Shown here piece by piece: positions 34,464-43,069 of a stretch of DNA of 64,000 nt; position 1 is the first letter of the stretch, and each line of letters opens with the position of its first letter. Position numbers and translations under genes: made by a program. The stretch is from Arthrobacter frigidicola. Its GTDB lineage: Bacteria; Actinomycetota; Actinomycetes; Actinomycetales; Micrococcaceae. The notes under the pieces are model-generated. The model did no database searches. It was given only the letters and a program-made list of their open reading frames with translations, and was not told the DNA's origin. The DNA lies in contig QZVU01000002.1 of assembly GCA_003602285.1 (NCBI GenBank), forward strand, positions 372,001-436,000, read 5' to 3'.

Positions 34464-35570
34464 ATGCCCAAGCAGACCCCGCTCTACACCCGGCACGAAG
34501 CCCTCGGTGCCTCCTTTACCGATTTCGGGGGCTGGCAGATGCCGCTGAAGTACGGCAGCGAGCTCGAAGAACACCACACGGTCCGCCGGGCCGCCGGCCT
34601 GTTCGACCTCTCCCACATGGGTGAGGTCCTGGTCACCGGACCCCAGGCGGCCGAGTTCCTCAACTACGCGCTCGTGGGCAACCTGGCGGTGATGCCGGTC
34701 GGGAAGGCGAAGTACTCCCTCATCTGCAACGCCGACGGCGGCGTGATCGATGACCTCATCACCTACCGCCTGGCCGAGGACCGCTTCCTCGTGGTGCCCA
34801 ACGCCTCCAACGCCGACACCGTCGCTTCCGAGCTGCGCGACCGCGCGGCCGACTTCGACGCCATGGTGGAGGACCAGTCGGAGTCCACCGCGCTGGTGGC
34901 CGTCCAGGGGCCCAATGCCGAGGCGATCCTGCTGGCGATGGCGGCCCCTGGCGACGCCGAGGCCATCACCTCGCTGCGCTACTACGCCGCCGTCGAGGTC
35001 GAACTGGCCGGAGTGCCGGTCCTGCTGGCACGCACCGGGTACACCGGCGAGGACGGATTCGAGCTGTTTGTCGGCAACTCCTTCGCGGTGCGCGTCTGGG
35101 ATGCGGCCCTCGAGGCGGGTGCGGGCCACGGCCTCATCCCGTGCGGCCTTGCCGCCCGGGACTCCCTCCGCCTCGAGGCCGGCATGCCGCTCTACGGAAA
35201 CGAGCTCGGCCTCTCAACCAACCCCTTCGAGGCCGGCCTCGGCCCGGTGGTGAGCCTCAAGAAGACCGAGGACTTCGTGGGCCGCTCCGTCCTGGAGCCG
35301 TTGAAGGCCGCCGGGCCGGCACGCCGCCTGGTCGGGCTGCGCGGCACCGGCCGGCGCTCCGCGCGCGCCGGTTACGACGTCGTCGTTGACGGCGTAGCCG
35401 TGGGCACGGTGACCTCGGGGCTGCCCAGCCCCACCCTCGGCTACCCGGTGGCGCTGGCCTACGTCGACTCGGCCCTCGCGGAGCCCGGCACCGAAGTTCA
35501 GGTCGACCTCCGTGGGCGCCCTGAGCCCTTCACCGTCGTGGAGACACCGTTCTACAAGCGCGCCAAGTGA
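34464..35570 (+). CDS. gcvT: Aminomethyltransferase, T protein
   Basis: Transfers the methylene group from aminomethyl-GcvH to tetrahydrofolate and releases ammonia. The 368-residue protein begins MPKQTPLYTRHEALGASFTD and has FDLSHMGEVLVTGPQAAEFL near residue 48, the folate-binding TGYTGEDGFELF near 193, and the C-terminal barrel domain ending VVETPFYKRAK. The ATG at 34464 is 5 nt after the gcvP stop, so translation is probably coupled. It precedes sdaA by 37 nt. Confidence 0.95.
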   Translation: MPKQTPLYTRHEALGASFTDFGGWQMPLKYGSELEEHHTVRRAAGLFDLSHMGEVLVTGPQAAEFLNYALVGNLAVMPVGKAKYSLICNADGGVIDDLITYRLAEDRFLVVPNASNADTVASELRDRAADFDAMVEDQSESTALVAVQGPNAEAILLAMAAPGDAEAITSLRYYAAVEVELAGVPVLLARTGYTGEDGFELFVGNSFAVRVWDAALEAGAGHGLIPCGLAARDSLRLEAGMPLYGNELGLSTNPFEAGLGPVVSLKKTEDFVGRSVLEPLKAAGPARRLVGLRGTGRRSARAGYDVVVDGVAVGTVTSGLPSPTLGYPVALAYVDSALAEPGTEVQVDLRGRPEPFTVVETPFYKRAK

Positions 35571-35607
35571 TGCCGATCGACGGCTCCATTGCACCAGGGG
35601 GACTTCA

Positions 35608-36981
35608 GTGACCATCAGCGCCTTCGACCTGTTCAAGATCGGCATCGGCCCGTCCAGTTCACACACCGGCGGGCCGATGACGGCCGCCTACCTGTACACG
35701 GAACTGCTGCGGGAGGAGGACCTGCTCGGGCGGGTCGACCGCCTCCAGGTCGAGCTCTTCGGATCGCTCGGCGTCACCGGGCACGGTCACGGCACGGTGA
35801 AGGCGATCCTGCTTGGTCTTGAGGGAAGCCAGCCCCATCTCGTCGATCCGGCCACCGCCGACGAACGGGTGGGACGCATCGGCGAGCTGAAGTCGCTGCA
35901 CCTTGCCGGAGAACGTGCCATCGGCTTCGATCCCGACCGGGACCTCATCCTGCACCGGCGTCAGCGGCTTGAATATCACACCAACGGAATGCGTTTCCAG
36001 GCCTGGGACGCCGAGGGAACCCTGCTTCGGGCGCGTGACTACTTCTCGGTAGGAGGCGGATTCGTCCTCGACGAGAACCAGATCGGCGTCGAGACGCAGC
36101 CCGGTCCTGAGATCGTCGTGCCCTTCCCGTTCAATACAGCGGACCAGCTGCTTGAACTATGCCGCAAGCACGATATGTCGTTTTCCGAGATCGTGCTCGC
36201 CAATGAGAAGGCCTTCCGGAGCGAGGAGGAGGTCCGGGCGGGCCTGCTGCAGATCTGGGAGGTCATGCAGGACACCATCCGCCGGGGAACCAGCACCGGC
36301 GGCGTCCTGCCCGGAGGGCTCGCCGTACGGCGGCGGGCCGCCCGCCAGCTGGAACTCTTGGAGAAGGTGAACGACCCCGAGGACCGGCTCGGCACCATGG
36401 AATGGGTGACCCTGTTCGCGCTGGCGGTCAATGAGGAGAACGCGGCCGGAGGGCGCGTGGTCACCGCGCCCACCAACGGTGCCGCCGGCATCATCCCGGC
36501 CGTCCTCAAGTACTACGTCGACTTCGTTCCCGGCGCCAGCGACGACGGCGTCGGACGCTTCCTGCTGGCCGCCACCGCCGTCGGGTCCCTGTTCAAGAAG
36601 AACGCGTCCATTTCCGGAGCGGAGGTGGGATGCCAGGGCGAGGTCGGCTCCGCCTGCGCGATGGCGGCCGGCGCCCTGGCCGAGGTGCTTGGGGGCACTC
36701 CTGAGCAGGTGGAAAACGCCGCGGAGATCGGGATCGAGCACAACCTCGGTCTGACTTGTGATCCGGTCGGCGGGCTGGTGCAGATCCCCTGCATCGAACG
36801 CAACGCGGTCGGCGCGATCAAGGCCATCACCGCCGCACGGATGGCGGTCCGCGGCGACGGGCAGCACCACGTCTCGCTCGATATCGCCATCAAGACGATG
36901 CGCGATACCGGGGCGGACATGATGGACAAATACAAGGAGACGGCCCGGGGCGGACTCGCCCTGAATGTGGTGGAGTGCTGA
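35608..36981 (+). CDS. sdaA: L-serine ammonia-lyase, iron-sulfur type
   Basis: Deaminates L-serine to pyruvate with a [4Fe-4S] cluster. The 457-residue protein is the fused alpha-beta form: FKIGIGPSSSHTGGPM at the start, then APTNGAAGIIPAVLKYY near residue 290 and cluster cysteines in VGCQGEVGSACAMA and in CDPVGGLVQIPCIERNA. GTG 35608 follows an AGGGGGA ribosome site; the open frame upstream lies inside gcvT. Co-transcription with gcvPT suggests disposal of serine formed from glycine and one-carbon units, an inference from context. Confidence 0.95.
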   Translation: MTISAFDLFKIGIGPSSSHTGGPMTAAYLYTELLREEDLLGRVDRLQVELFGSLGVTGHGHGTVKAILLGLEGSQPHLVDPATADERVGRIGELKSLHLAGERAIGFDPDRDLILHRRQRLEYHTNGMRFQAWDAEGTLLRARDYFSVGGGFVLDENQIGVETQPGPEIVVPFPFNTADQLLELCRKHDMSFSEIVLANEKAFRSEEEVRAGLLQIWEVMQDTIRRGTSTGGVLPGGLAVRRRAARQLELLEKVNDPEDRLGTMEWVTLFALAVNEENAAGGRVVTAPTNGAAGIIPAVLKYYVDFVPGASDDGVGRFLLAATAVGSLFKKNASISGAEVGCQGEVGSACAMAAGALAEVLGGTPEQVENAAEIGIEHNLGLTCDPVGGLVQIPCIERNAVGAIKAITAARMAVRGDGQHHVSLDIAIKTMRDTGADMMDKYKETARGGLALNVVEC

Positions 36982-37013
36982 GCGGGAAGGTTCCGCTCGG
37001 CTGCCCCCAGATT

Positions 37014-37098
37014 TAGACGGCAGGGACTAGACGGCAGGGACTAGACGGCGGCCTGGACGGCAGGGACTAGACGGCGGTCTGGACGGCGGCCTGGACCG
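37014..37098. repeat. Minisatellite spanning the 3' end of the MarR gene
   Basis: Units built on TAGACGGCAGGGAC (14 bp) and a longer TAGACGGCGGCCTGGACGGC variant repeat head to tail. The array crosses the stop codon (37067-37069), and each unit brings its own in-frame or out-of-frame TAG. Confidence 0.8.
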
Positions 37099-37522
37099 AC
37101 TTGCTCCGCTGCGGGGCGAGTTCGACCACGATGTCGCGCAGGAGTCCTCGCAGCTCCTCGGACTCAAGGCCCTCGCCGGTCATCAGAGACCGCTCGATGT
37201 CCTGGGCCCGGGCCAGGGCCGTCAGCCCTGCTTCGGTGATGGTGATGCGCTGGCTGCGGCGGTCGCGGGTGTCTCGGATGCGGGAGATGAAGCCCTGCCG
37301 CTCGAGCTTCTCAAGCGTCTTGCCGATGGTCTGGGCCTGGACATGCACGGCCAGGGCGAGCCGCGCTCCGGTCATGGTGCCCTCACGGGACAGGACACCC
37401 AAGGTGGTGTAGCCGGCGTGGGTGATGCCGATATCGAGGAGTTGTTCGTTCCACGCATGGTCCACCAGCCGGGCGGCGGTGGTGAGGAGACGGCTTGTTG
37501 ACCACTCGTTCAGGTTTGGCAT
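37067..37522 (-). CDS. MarR family transcriptional regulator, paralog 1
   Basis: Winged-helix repressor of 151 residues. The N-terminus MPNLNEWSTSRLLTTAARLV and the recognition helix region LAVHVQAQTIGKTLEKLERQ, with the wing RDTRDRRSQRITIT, define the family. It is a close paralog of the MarR protein at 53.4-53.8 kb: both begin MP-LNEWSTSRLLTTAAR and share VHVQAQTIG in the DNA-binding helix. The C-terminal VQAAVQTAV is part of a DNA minisatellite. A spaced inverted repeat (TAAGCA, 4 bp, TGCTTA) lies 90 nt upstream. The ligand is unknown. Confidence 0.9.
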   Translation of the reverse strand: MPNLNEWSTSRLLTTAARLVDHAWNEQLLDIGITHAGYTTLGVLSREGTMTGARLALAVHVQAQTIGKTLEKLERQGFISRIRDTRDRRSQRITITEAGLTALARAQDIERSLMTGEGLESEELRGLLRDIVVELAPQRSKSVQAAVQTAV

Positions 37523-37611
37523 GACGGTACTTCTTCCAGACGCTTGTAAATCCCTATCTCTCCACTATGAGCCTAAATCTTCAAGTTTTCCCTGTGATCC
37601 GCCCAAAGCTT

Positions 37612-37627
37612 TAAGCAAGGGTGCTTA
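37612..37627. promoter_or_regulatory. Inverted repeat upstream of MarR paralog 1
   Basis: TAAGCA (37612-37617) and TGCTTA (37622-37627) are perfect inverted half-sites separated by AGGG. They match the halves of the palindrome found upstream of the 54-60 kb stress genes. The site also overlaps the stop codon of the hydrolase, so a minor terminator role is possible. Confidence 0.5.
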
Positions 37628-38431
37628 GGAAGAGGGATGCTCGGGTTCCGGACCCGAAGAGTCGCCGACGCCGGAGCGCTGGCCGGCCAGAAAGGCCCGG
37701 ATGGCTTCGGCGACCGCCCCGGGAGCGCCCTGTTGAGCGACATGCGGCTGACCGGGAATCTCCCTGAAGGCCCCGTTGGGTGCGGCCTCGGCAAGCTCCC
37801 GGCACCACGGTTCACGCGCCACCGGATCCCGTGAGCCACGCATCACCAGCACGGGGCATTCCACGGAGGGGAGGGCGGTTTCGAGGTGGTACTCCATCAT
37901 GGGGCGCAGCGTCTTCAGATACCAGCGCAGGCCGGTCCGGAGGTAGTCGGTGATGACGATGAAGTTTGCTGACGGAAGTTCGCGCAGCGAGTCGTGCCCG
38001 AGCGCCGCCGCCTGCCGCCAGACCGACCGGCGCCGCCGGTCCACCACCGGCCCGATCAGCACGATCCCCGAGACCCGCTGAGGATCCCGCAAGACCGCCG
38101 CCGTGGCGATCTGGGCGCCCATCGAATGCCCTACCAGGATGCAGCGGGCCACCCCGGCTTCGGCGAGCAGATCCGACAGGACGGCGGCATGGTCCTCCAC
38201 GGAGAGCGCGGGGCCGGGGGACGGGTTGGGCCCGAAGCCCGGAAGGTCCACGGCATAGGTGTCGGCCGTTGCTGTGAGCTCGGCATGCAGGCGGTCAAGG
38301 TAGCGGTGCGACATGCCGATGCCGTGGATCAGGACAAACGGCGGCTCGGTGCTGCCCGCGGGTCCGGGCGAGAAATGGATGCGGAGGGTGTGCCCGCGCA
38401 GGCGGACAGTCGAGACAGTGCGAGAGACCAT
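37625..38431 (-). CDS. Alpha/beta hydrolase
   Basis: A 268-residue hydrolase of the alpha/beta fold; substrate unknown. It has the oxyanion-hole strand FVLIHGIGMSHRYL near residue 33, the nucleophile elbow ILVGHSMGAQIATA (Ser near 106), a likely acid in VLVMRGSRDPVARE and the catalytic histidine in IPGQPHVAQQ. I start at ATG 38431 (MVSRTVSTVRLRG); an in-frame ATG at 38464 would add 11 residues. Upstream of it lies the divergent response regulator; MarR paralog 1 follows on the same strand. Confidence 0.87.
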   Translation of the reverse strand: MVSRTVSTVRLRGHTLRIHFSPGPAGSTEPPFVLIHGIGMSHRYLDRLHAELTATADTYAVDLPGFGPNPSPGPALSVEDHAAVLSDLLAEAGVARCILVGHSMGAQIATAAVLRDPQRVSGIVLIGPVVDRRRRSVWRQAAALGHDSLRELPSANFIVITDYLRTGLRWYLKTLRPMMEYHLETALPSVECPVLVMRGSRDPVAREPWCRELAEAAPNGAFREIPGQPHVAQQGAPGAVAEAIRAFLAGQRSGVGDSSGPEPEHPSS

Positions 38432-38524
38432 CCGGTGAGTGTAGCCCGGCCTTCTACCCGCCAAAGTTCAAGGAATCCTCAAGTTTGGCCAGCGGCTCCT
38501 CCAATTTTCTGGCAAGGTATTGCT

Positions 38525-39250
38525 ATGCCCGATATCCATGAACCACGCACCGCCCTCATCGTCGAGGACGACGAGGACATCCGGGAGCTGCTGGGCACGG
38601 CGCTGCGGTTGAAGGGATTTTCGATCCTCGAGGCGGCCACCGGGCACGAGGGCCTCGCAAAGGTGCGCGAGCACCAGCCCGACCTGATCACCCTGGACCT
38701 CAATCTTCCCGACCTCGACGGCGTCGAGGTCTGCCGCCAGTCAAGGGCGATGAGTGACGCATATATCGTGATGGTGACCGCGCGCCAGGACGAGATCGAC
38801 AGGCTGCTGGGCCTGGAGACCGGCGCCGACGATTTCATCGGAAAACCGTTCAGCCCCCGGGAGTTCACGGCGCGCGTCTCGGCGATGTTCCGCCGGCCGC
38901 GCACCGGGCCCGGCGCGGCGGCCAACGGCGGCTCCTCCCTCCTCCGCCATAACGGACTGCTGATGGATGTCGAGGGTCGCACCGTGAGCCTCGACGGCGA
39001 GGAGCTGGCCCTGACGAGGATCGAGTTCGACCTCCTCGAGGCCCTGCTCGACGGCGCGTCGCGGGTGTGGTCCCGCGAGGCACTCCTCGACCGGGTCTGG
39101 GGGGACGGCTGGGCGCTCGACCACCACCTCGTGGAGGTGCACATCCGGAACCTCCGCCGGAAGCTCAGCGACGACACCAGCAATCCGCGGTTCATCCGCA
39201 CGGTCCGGGGCGTCGGGTACCGGTTGATTCCGCTGTCACCGGCGCGGTGA
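38525..39250 (+). CDS. OmpR/PhoB-family response regulator (orphan)
   Basis: Two-domain regulator of 241 residues. The receiver domain has the acidic pair VEDDEDIREL near residue 14, the phosphoacceptor Asp58 in LITLDLNLPDLDG, Thr85 and Lys107 (GKPFSPREF). The C-terminal winged helix has LTRIEFDLLEALLDG, VWSREALLDRVWG and HIRNLRRKLSDD, which contact DNA and polymerase. No histidine kinase lies on either side, so its partner must be elsewhere. ATG 38525 has AAGG 8 nt upstream; the longer open frame runs antisense through the hydrolase. Confidence 0.92.
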   Translation: MPDIHEPRTALIVEDDEDIRELLGTALRLKGFSILEAATGHEGLAKVREHQPDLITLDLNLPDLDGVEVCRQSRAMSDAYIVMVTARQDEIDRLLGLETGADDFIGKPFSPREFTARVSAMFRRPRTGPGAAANGGSSLLRHNGLLMDVEGRTVSLDGEELALTRIEFDLLEALLDGASRVWSREALLDRVWGDGWALDHHLVEVHIRNLRRKLSDDTSNPRFIRTVRGVGYRLIPLSPAR

Positions 39251-39265
39251 GGCCGCCGGTCCGCT

Positions 39266-41152
39266 CTACAGCAGGCTGAGCTCGTCGAGGGCATCACGCA
39301 GCCCCGGCGCGCTTCCCCGCTCGTCATCGATGCTTTTCCGTTCGCTTTGAACGACATCGGGCCGGTCGGTGATGATTCCGTCGACCGGCACCCGCAGGAA
39401 CGTCCGGATGGCATCGGGGTCGTTTACCGTCCACACCCACAGCTCCTTGCCGCGGCCGCGCGCGAGGGCGGCGAGTTCCTCGGTGAAGAAGGACTGCTCC
39501 ACCACGAGGAAATCGCCCGGCTCCCCCTCCAGGGTGCCGACATTGGCGGCCACGGTGTAGCCCACCCGAAGCGCGGGCCGCTTCTCCTCGATCTCCTGGA
39601 CCACCTCGCTGCTCAGGGAGTGGTAGATATGATGGCCGGTCGCGCCGATCGAATCGAGCTCCGCCAGGAGCCGGTCCACCACCTGGGGCGATTCATGCCC
39701 GTGCAGCTTGAGCTCGATCAGGAGCTTCACGCCGAGCTCCTCGGCCCGCAGGACGTAGTCAATGAGGGAAACCATCGAATCGCTGTACCCGCCGACACTC
39801 ACGTCGATCGCCTCGGCCTCGGCGAGGGTCAGCTCGTAGGTGTTCACGTTGAGCCCTGAGACGATCCACAGGTTGACGTCGTGGCTGAGGATGAAGCGCC
39901 CGTCCCGGGTCTCCTGGGCGTCGATCTCAACGAAATCCGGGCGCACCCGCGCCGCCGCCTCGAGGGCGCCGATTGTGTTTTCCACGCCTCCGCCGACGAA
40001 CCCGCGGTGGGCGATGATCTTGGTGGACCCGGAGTCCGCCGGCACGCTTCCGGCCGCCGGGAGGATCGACGCCGACTGGACGACCGTGGCTCCCATCACC
40101 GTCAGGCCGAGGACCACGAGGGCAGCCTGCCGCCGCCCGGAGCGGCCCCGCCGGTGAGGGTTGGGCGGCACCGGGGCAGGCGGCGGTGCCCCGTCGGGAA
40201 GGCCAGCGCGCCGGTGGTTGTAGGCGGCGGTCAGGGCGTGGAGGATCACGACGAGCGCGAAGCTCAGCACCACCGCGGAGCCGACATTGGCGATGCCGTA
40301 GCCGGCGGCCGCCACGGCGGGGGCGATGGGCGGGGCGAAACGGTCCGCAAGGGCGGCGCCGAACACCACAGCCTCGGTCAGCAGGGTCGAGAGCGCGCCG
40401 GCGCCGGCGGCGACGATTCCGATGGCGGCGGCAATCCGCCAGGACTGGCGGCGGGTCGCTGCCAGGCTGCCGGCCACCGCGCGGCCCGGGGACTTTCCTT
40501 CGATCACCAGCAGCGGGAAGGTGAAGATCAGGCGGAGATTCACATACAGGAGGACGGCGAGGACCGTCCCGTACAGGGCGGCGCTCACCGGTGCCTTGAG
40601 CATCTCGCCGCTGATGAACAGCGGCACGGCGATTCCCCGGGTGACCGTGGAGAACAGCCCGAATCCGCCCAGGGGCATGACCAGCAGGACATAGAAAATG
40701 AGCAGCGGGGACTGGTAGTGGACCACCGCCCGGATGGCCCGGGCCACGTCCTCGATCACCGGCCGCAGCTGCAGGGGCAGGGCGCACTGCTGGCGGTGGA
40801 CCAGCACGATCAGGGTGACAAGCTGCACGCTCACCACCGCGAGGGCCGCGACCACCAGCAGGATCATCAGCAGCAGCGCCACGGGGTGCGCCAGCACCAT
40901 CCCGAGGTTCTGGTCGCTGATGCGGGGCAGGCCCGATGCGGCCAGGACGAGGCGGAAGAGTGCCGACAGGGCCGGAAGCGCCAGCAGGATGGTGGCGCCG
41001 TTGAGGACCAGGGAGGCGAGCTGAAGGGGGAGGAACCCCCGGAGCGCCTCGGTCAGGGCCTTGCGCAGGGATGTCCGCAGGGGAAAGGACGCCGATGGCA
41101 CGCGGGTTTCGGGCGCGCCGGTTGAGCGCCCGATCCGCTTGGCCATGTACAT
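39266..41152 (-). CDS. Glycerophosphodiester phosphodiesterase with membrane domain
   Basis: Predicted to hydrolyse glycerophosphodiesters to glycerol 3-phosphate and an alcohol. The 628-residue protein has an N-terminal part with about eight hydrophobic helices (residues 40-330, GDPD membrane domain type) and a C-terminal GDPD barrel starting at IIAHRGFVGGGVENT near 380, with VEIDAQETRDGRFILSHD carrying the metal-binding Glu and Asp and the catalytic His. The barrel follows a membrane segment at about 345-365 and probably faces outside. The ATG at 41152 has AAGGGA upstream. It is transcribed divergently from the ABC-F gene. Confidence 0.9.
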   Translation of the reverse strand: MYMAKRIGRSTGAPETRVPSASFPLRTSLRKALTEALRGFLPLQLASLVLNGATILLALPALSALFRLVLAASGLPRISDQNLGMVLAHPVALLLMILLVVAALAVVSVQLVTLIVLVHRQQCALPLQLRPVIEDVARAIRAVVHYQSPLLIFYVLLVMPLGGFGLFSTVTRGIAVPLFISGEMLKAPVSAALYGTVLAVLLYVNLRLIFTFPLLVIEGKSPGRAVAGSLAATRRQSWRIAAAIGIVAAGAGALSTLLTEAVVFGAALADRFAPPIAPAVAAAGYGIANVGSAVVLSFALVVILHALTAAYNHRRAGLPDGAPPPAPVPPNPHRRGRSGRRQAALVVLGLTVMGATVVQSASILPAAGSVPADSGSTKIIAHRGFVGGGVENTIGALEAAARVRPDFVEIDAQETRDGRFILSHDVNLWIVSGLNVNTYELTLAEAEAIDVSVGGYSDSMVSLIDYVLRAEELGVKLLIELKLHGHESPQVVDRLLAELDSIGATGHHIYHSLSSEVVQEIEEKRPALRVGYTVAANVGTLEGEPGDFLVVEQSFFTEELAALARGRGKELWVWTVNDPDAIRTFLRVPVDGIITDRPDVVQSERKSIDDERGSAPGLRDALDELSLL

Positions 41153-41272
41153 CTCGCGTCCCTTCGGGTCTCCGGAGCCCCGGAGCGCGCGTCGGTGGGC
41201 CGCCAGCGGAGCATTTACCGAACCACTCTAGGCCCAGCGGGGCGCCGCGGGGACCGCCGCTAAACTTTAGGG

Positions 41273-42955
41273 GTGGCTCACCTTGACGTTTCCAACATTG
41301 ATTATTTCCTCTCCGACGGACGGCAGTTGCTCAATGCGGTCTCCTTCCGGGTCGGGGAAGGCCACAAGACCGCCCTGATCGGGCCCAACGGCACGGGCAA
41401 GACAACGCTGCTGCGGATCATCGCCGGAGACCTGACCGCCGACGAAGGGGCGGTCACCCGCTCGGGTGCCCTGGGCATCATGCGGCAGTTCGTGGGGCAG
41501 GTGCGCGATGACACCACCGTCCGCGACCTCCTGGTCTCCGCCGCACCGCCGGCCCTCGCGCGGGCGGCGAAGGCCGTCGATGACGCCGAGCTGGCCATGA
41601 TGGAAATCGATGACGAACCCACCCAGATGCGCTACGCCCAGGCGATCGCCGACTGGGGGGACAGCGGCGGGTATGAACTGGAGACCACCTGGGACGAGGT
41701 GACCATGGCGGCCCTCGGCATTCCGTTCGACCGCGCCCAGCACCGGGCGGCATCGACCCTCTCCGGAGGTGAACAAAAACGCCTGGTCCTTGAAGCGCTC
41801 TTCTCCGGGCCGGACGAACTGCTCCTGCTCGATGAGCCGGACAACTACCTCGATGTGCCCGGCAAGCGCTGGCTCGAGACGAAACTGGCCGAGTCGCGCA
41901 AGTCGGTGCTCTTCGTCAGCCACGACCGGGAGCTGCTGGCCAACGCCGCCACCCGCATCGTGACCCTTGAGCCCGGCGTCCTCGGGGCGTCCGCCTGGAC
42001 GCACGGCGGAGGATTCGAAACCTACCTCAAGGCCCGGCAGGACCGGAACGCCCGGTTCGAGGAGCTGCGGCGCCGGTGGGACGAGGAGCACCTGAAGCTC
42101 AAGGAACTCGTGAACATGTACAAGAACAAGGCCGCGTTCCGCTCCGATATGGCCAACCGGTACCACGCGGCGCAGACGCGGCTGGCAAAATTCCTTGAGG
42201 CGGGCCCGCCTGAGGCCCTTCCCATGGAACAGAACGTGTCGATGCGGCTGCGCGGAGGACGGACGGCGAAGCGGGCGGTGGTGGCCTCGAAACTGGAACT
42301 GACGGGCCTGATGAAGCCGTTCAGCACCGAGATCTGGTTCGGCGACCGGGTCGGCGTGTTGGGCTCCAACGGGTCCGGCAAGTCGCACTTCCTGCGGCTG
42401 CTCGCAGGCGGCGGGACCGACCCGGACAAGGAACACCAGCCGGTGTCCGACGTCGACATCGCAGAAGTGCCGCACGAGGGGACGGTCAAGCTCGGGGCGC
42501 GCATCCGTCCGGGATTCTTCGCCCAGACCCATTCGCGTCCGGACCTGCTGGGCCGGACCCTCCTCGACATCCTGCACCGCGGCGATGAGCACCGCTCGGG
42601 TCTGGGACGGGAGGCGGCCTCGGCCGTCCTCGACCGGTACGGCCTGGCGGGACAGGCCGAACAGCGGTACGACTCGCTCTCCGGCGGGCAGCAGGCGCGG
42701 CTGCAGATCCTGCTGCTCGAACTCTCCGGCGCCACCCTGCTGCTGCTCGACGAGCCGACCGACAACCTCGACCTGCACTCGGCCGAAGCACTCGAACACG
42801 CCATCGACGCCTTCGAGGGGACCGTCCTCGCCGTCACCCACGACCGGTGGTTTGCCCGCAGCTTTGACCGGTTCCTCGTCTTCGGCTCCGATGGAAAGGT
42901 CTACGAGACCAAGGAACCCGTCTGGGATGAGGGACGGGTCGCCCGGGCCCGCTGA
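41273..42955 (+). CDS. ABC-F family ATP-binding protein
   Basis: Soluble tandem ABC ATPase without membrane domains. The 560-residue protein has Walker A GPNGTGKTT (about 37-45) and signature LSGGEQKR in the first domain, a charged linker (about 255-310, ARQDRNARFEELRRRWDEEH), then Walker A GSNGSGKS and signature LSGGQQAR in the second. ABC-F proteins act on ribosomes as translation factors or protect them from antibiotics; the linker region alone cannot decide which. GTG at 41273 is the start. The following MFS and ABC-2 exporters favour a resistance role, by inference. Confidence 0.9.
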   Translation: MAHLDVSNIDYFLSDGRQLLNAVSFRVGEGHKTALIGPNGTGKTTLLRIIAGDLTADEGAVTRSGALGIMRQFVGQVRDDTTVRDLLVSAAPPALARAAKAVDDAELAMMEIDDEPTQMRYAQAIADWGDSGGYELETTWDEVTMAALGIPFDRAQHRAASTLSGGEQKRLVLEALFSGPDELLLLDEPDNYLDVPGKRWLETKLAESRKSVLFVSHDRELLANAATRIVTLEPGVLGASAWTHGGGFETYLKARQDRNARFEELRRRWDEEHLKLKELVNMYKNKAAFRSDMANRYHAAQTRLAKFLEAGPPEALPMEQNVSMRLRGGRTAKRAVVASKLELTGLMKPFSTEIWFGDRVGVLGSNGSGKSHFLRLLAGGGTDPDKEHQPVSDVDIAEVPHEGTVKLGARIRPGFFAQTHSRPDLLGRTLLDILHRGDEHRSGLGREAASAVLDRYGLAGQAEQRYDSLSGGQQARLQILLLELSGATLLLLDEPTDNLDLHSAEALEHAIDAFEGTVLAVTHDRWFARSFDRFLVFGSDGKVYETKEPVWDEGRVARAR

Positions 42956-43069
42956 GCCGGGCACCGGACGCCGGCGGCCGGTTCGTCCCTGCCAGCGGGT
43001 TTCGTCCGGGCCTGGACCTAAGGGCGGACCGGTTTGAAAGCCACCAAAGGACGCGGCTACGGTGGCAGG

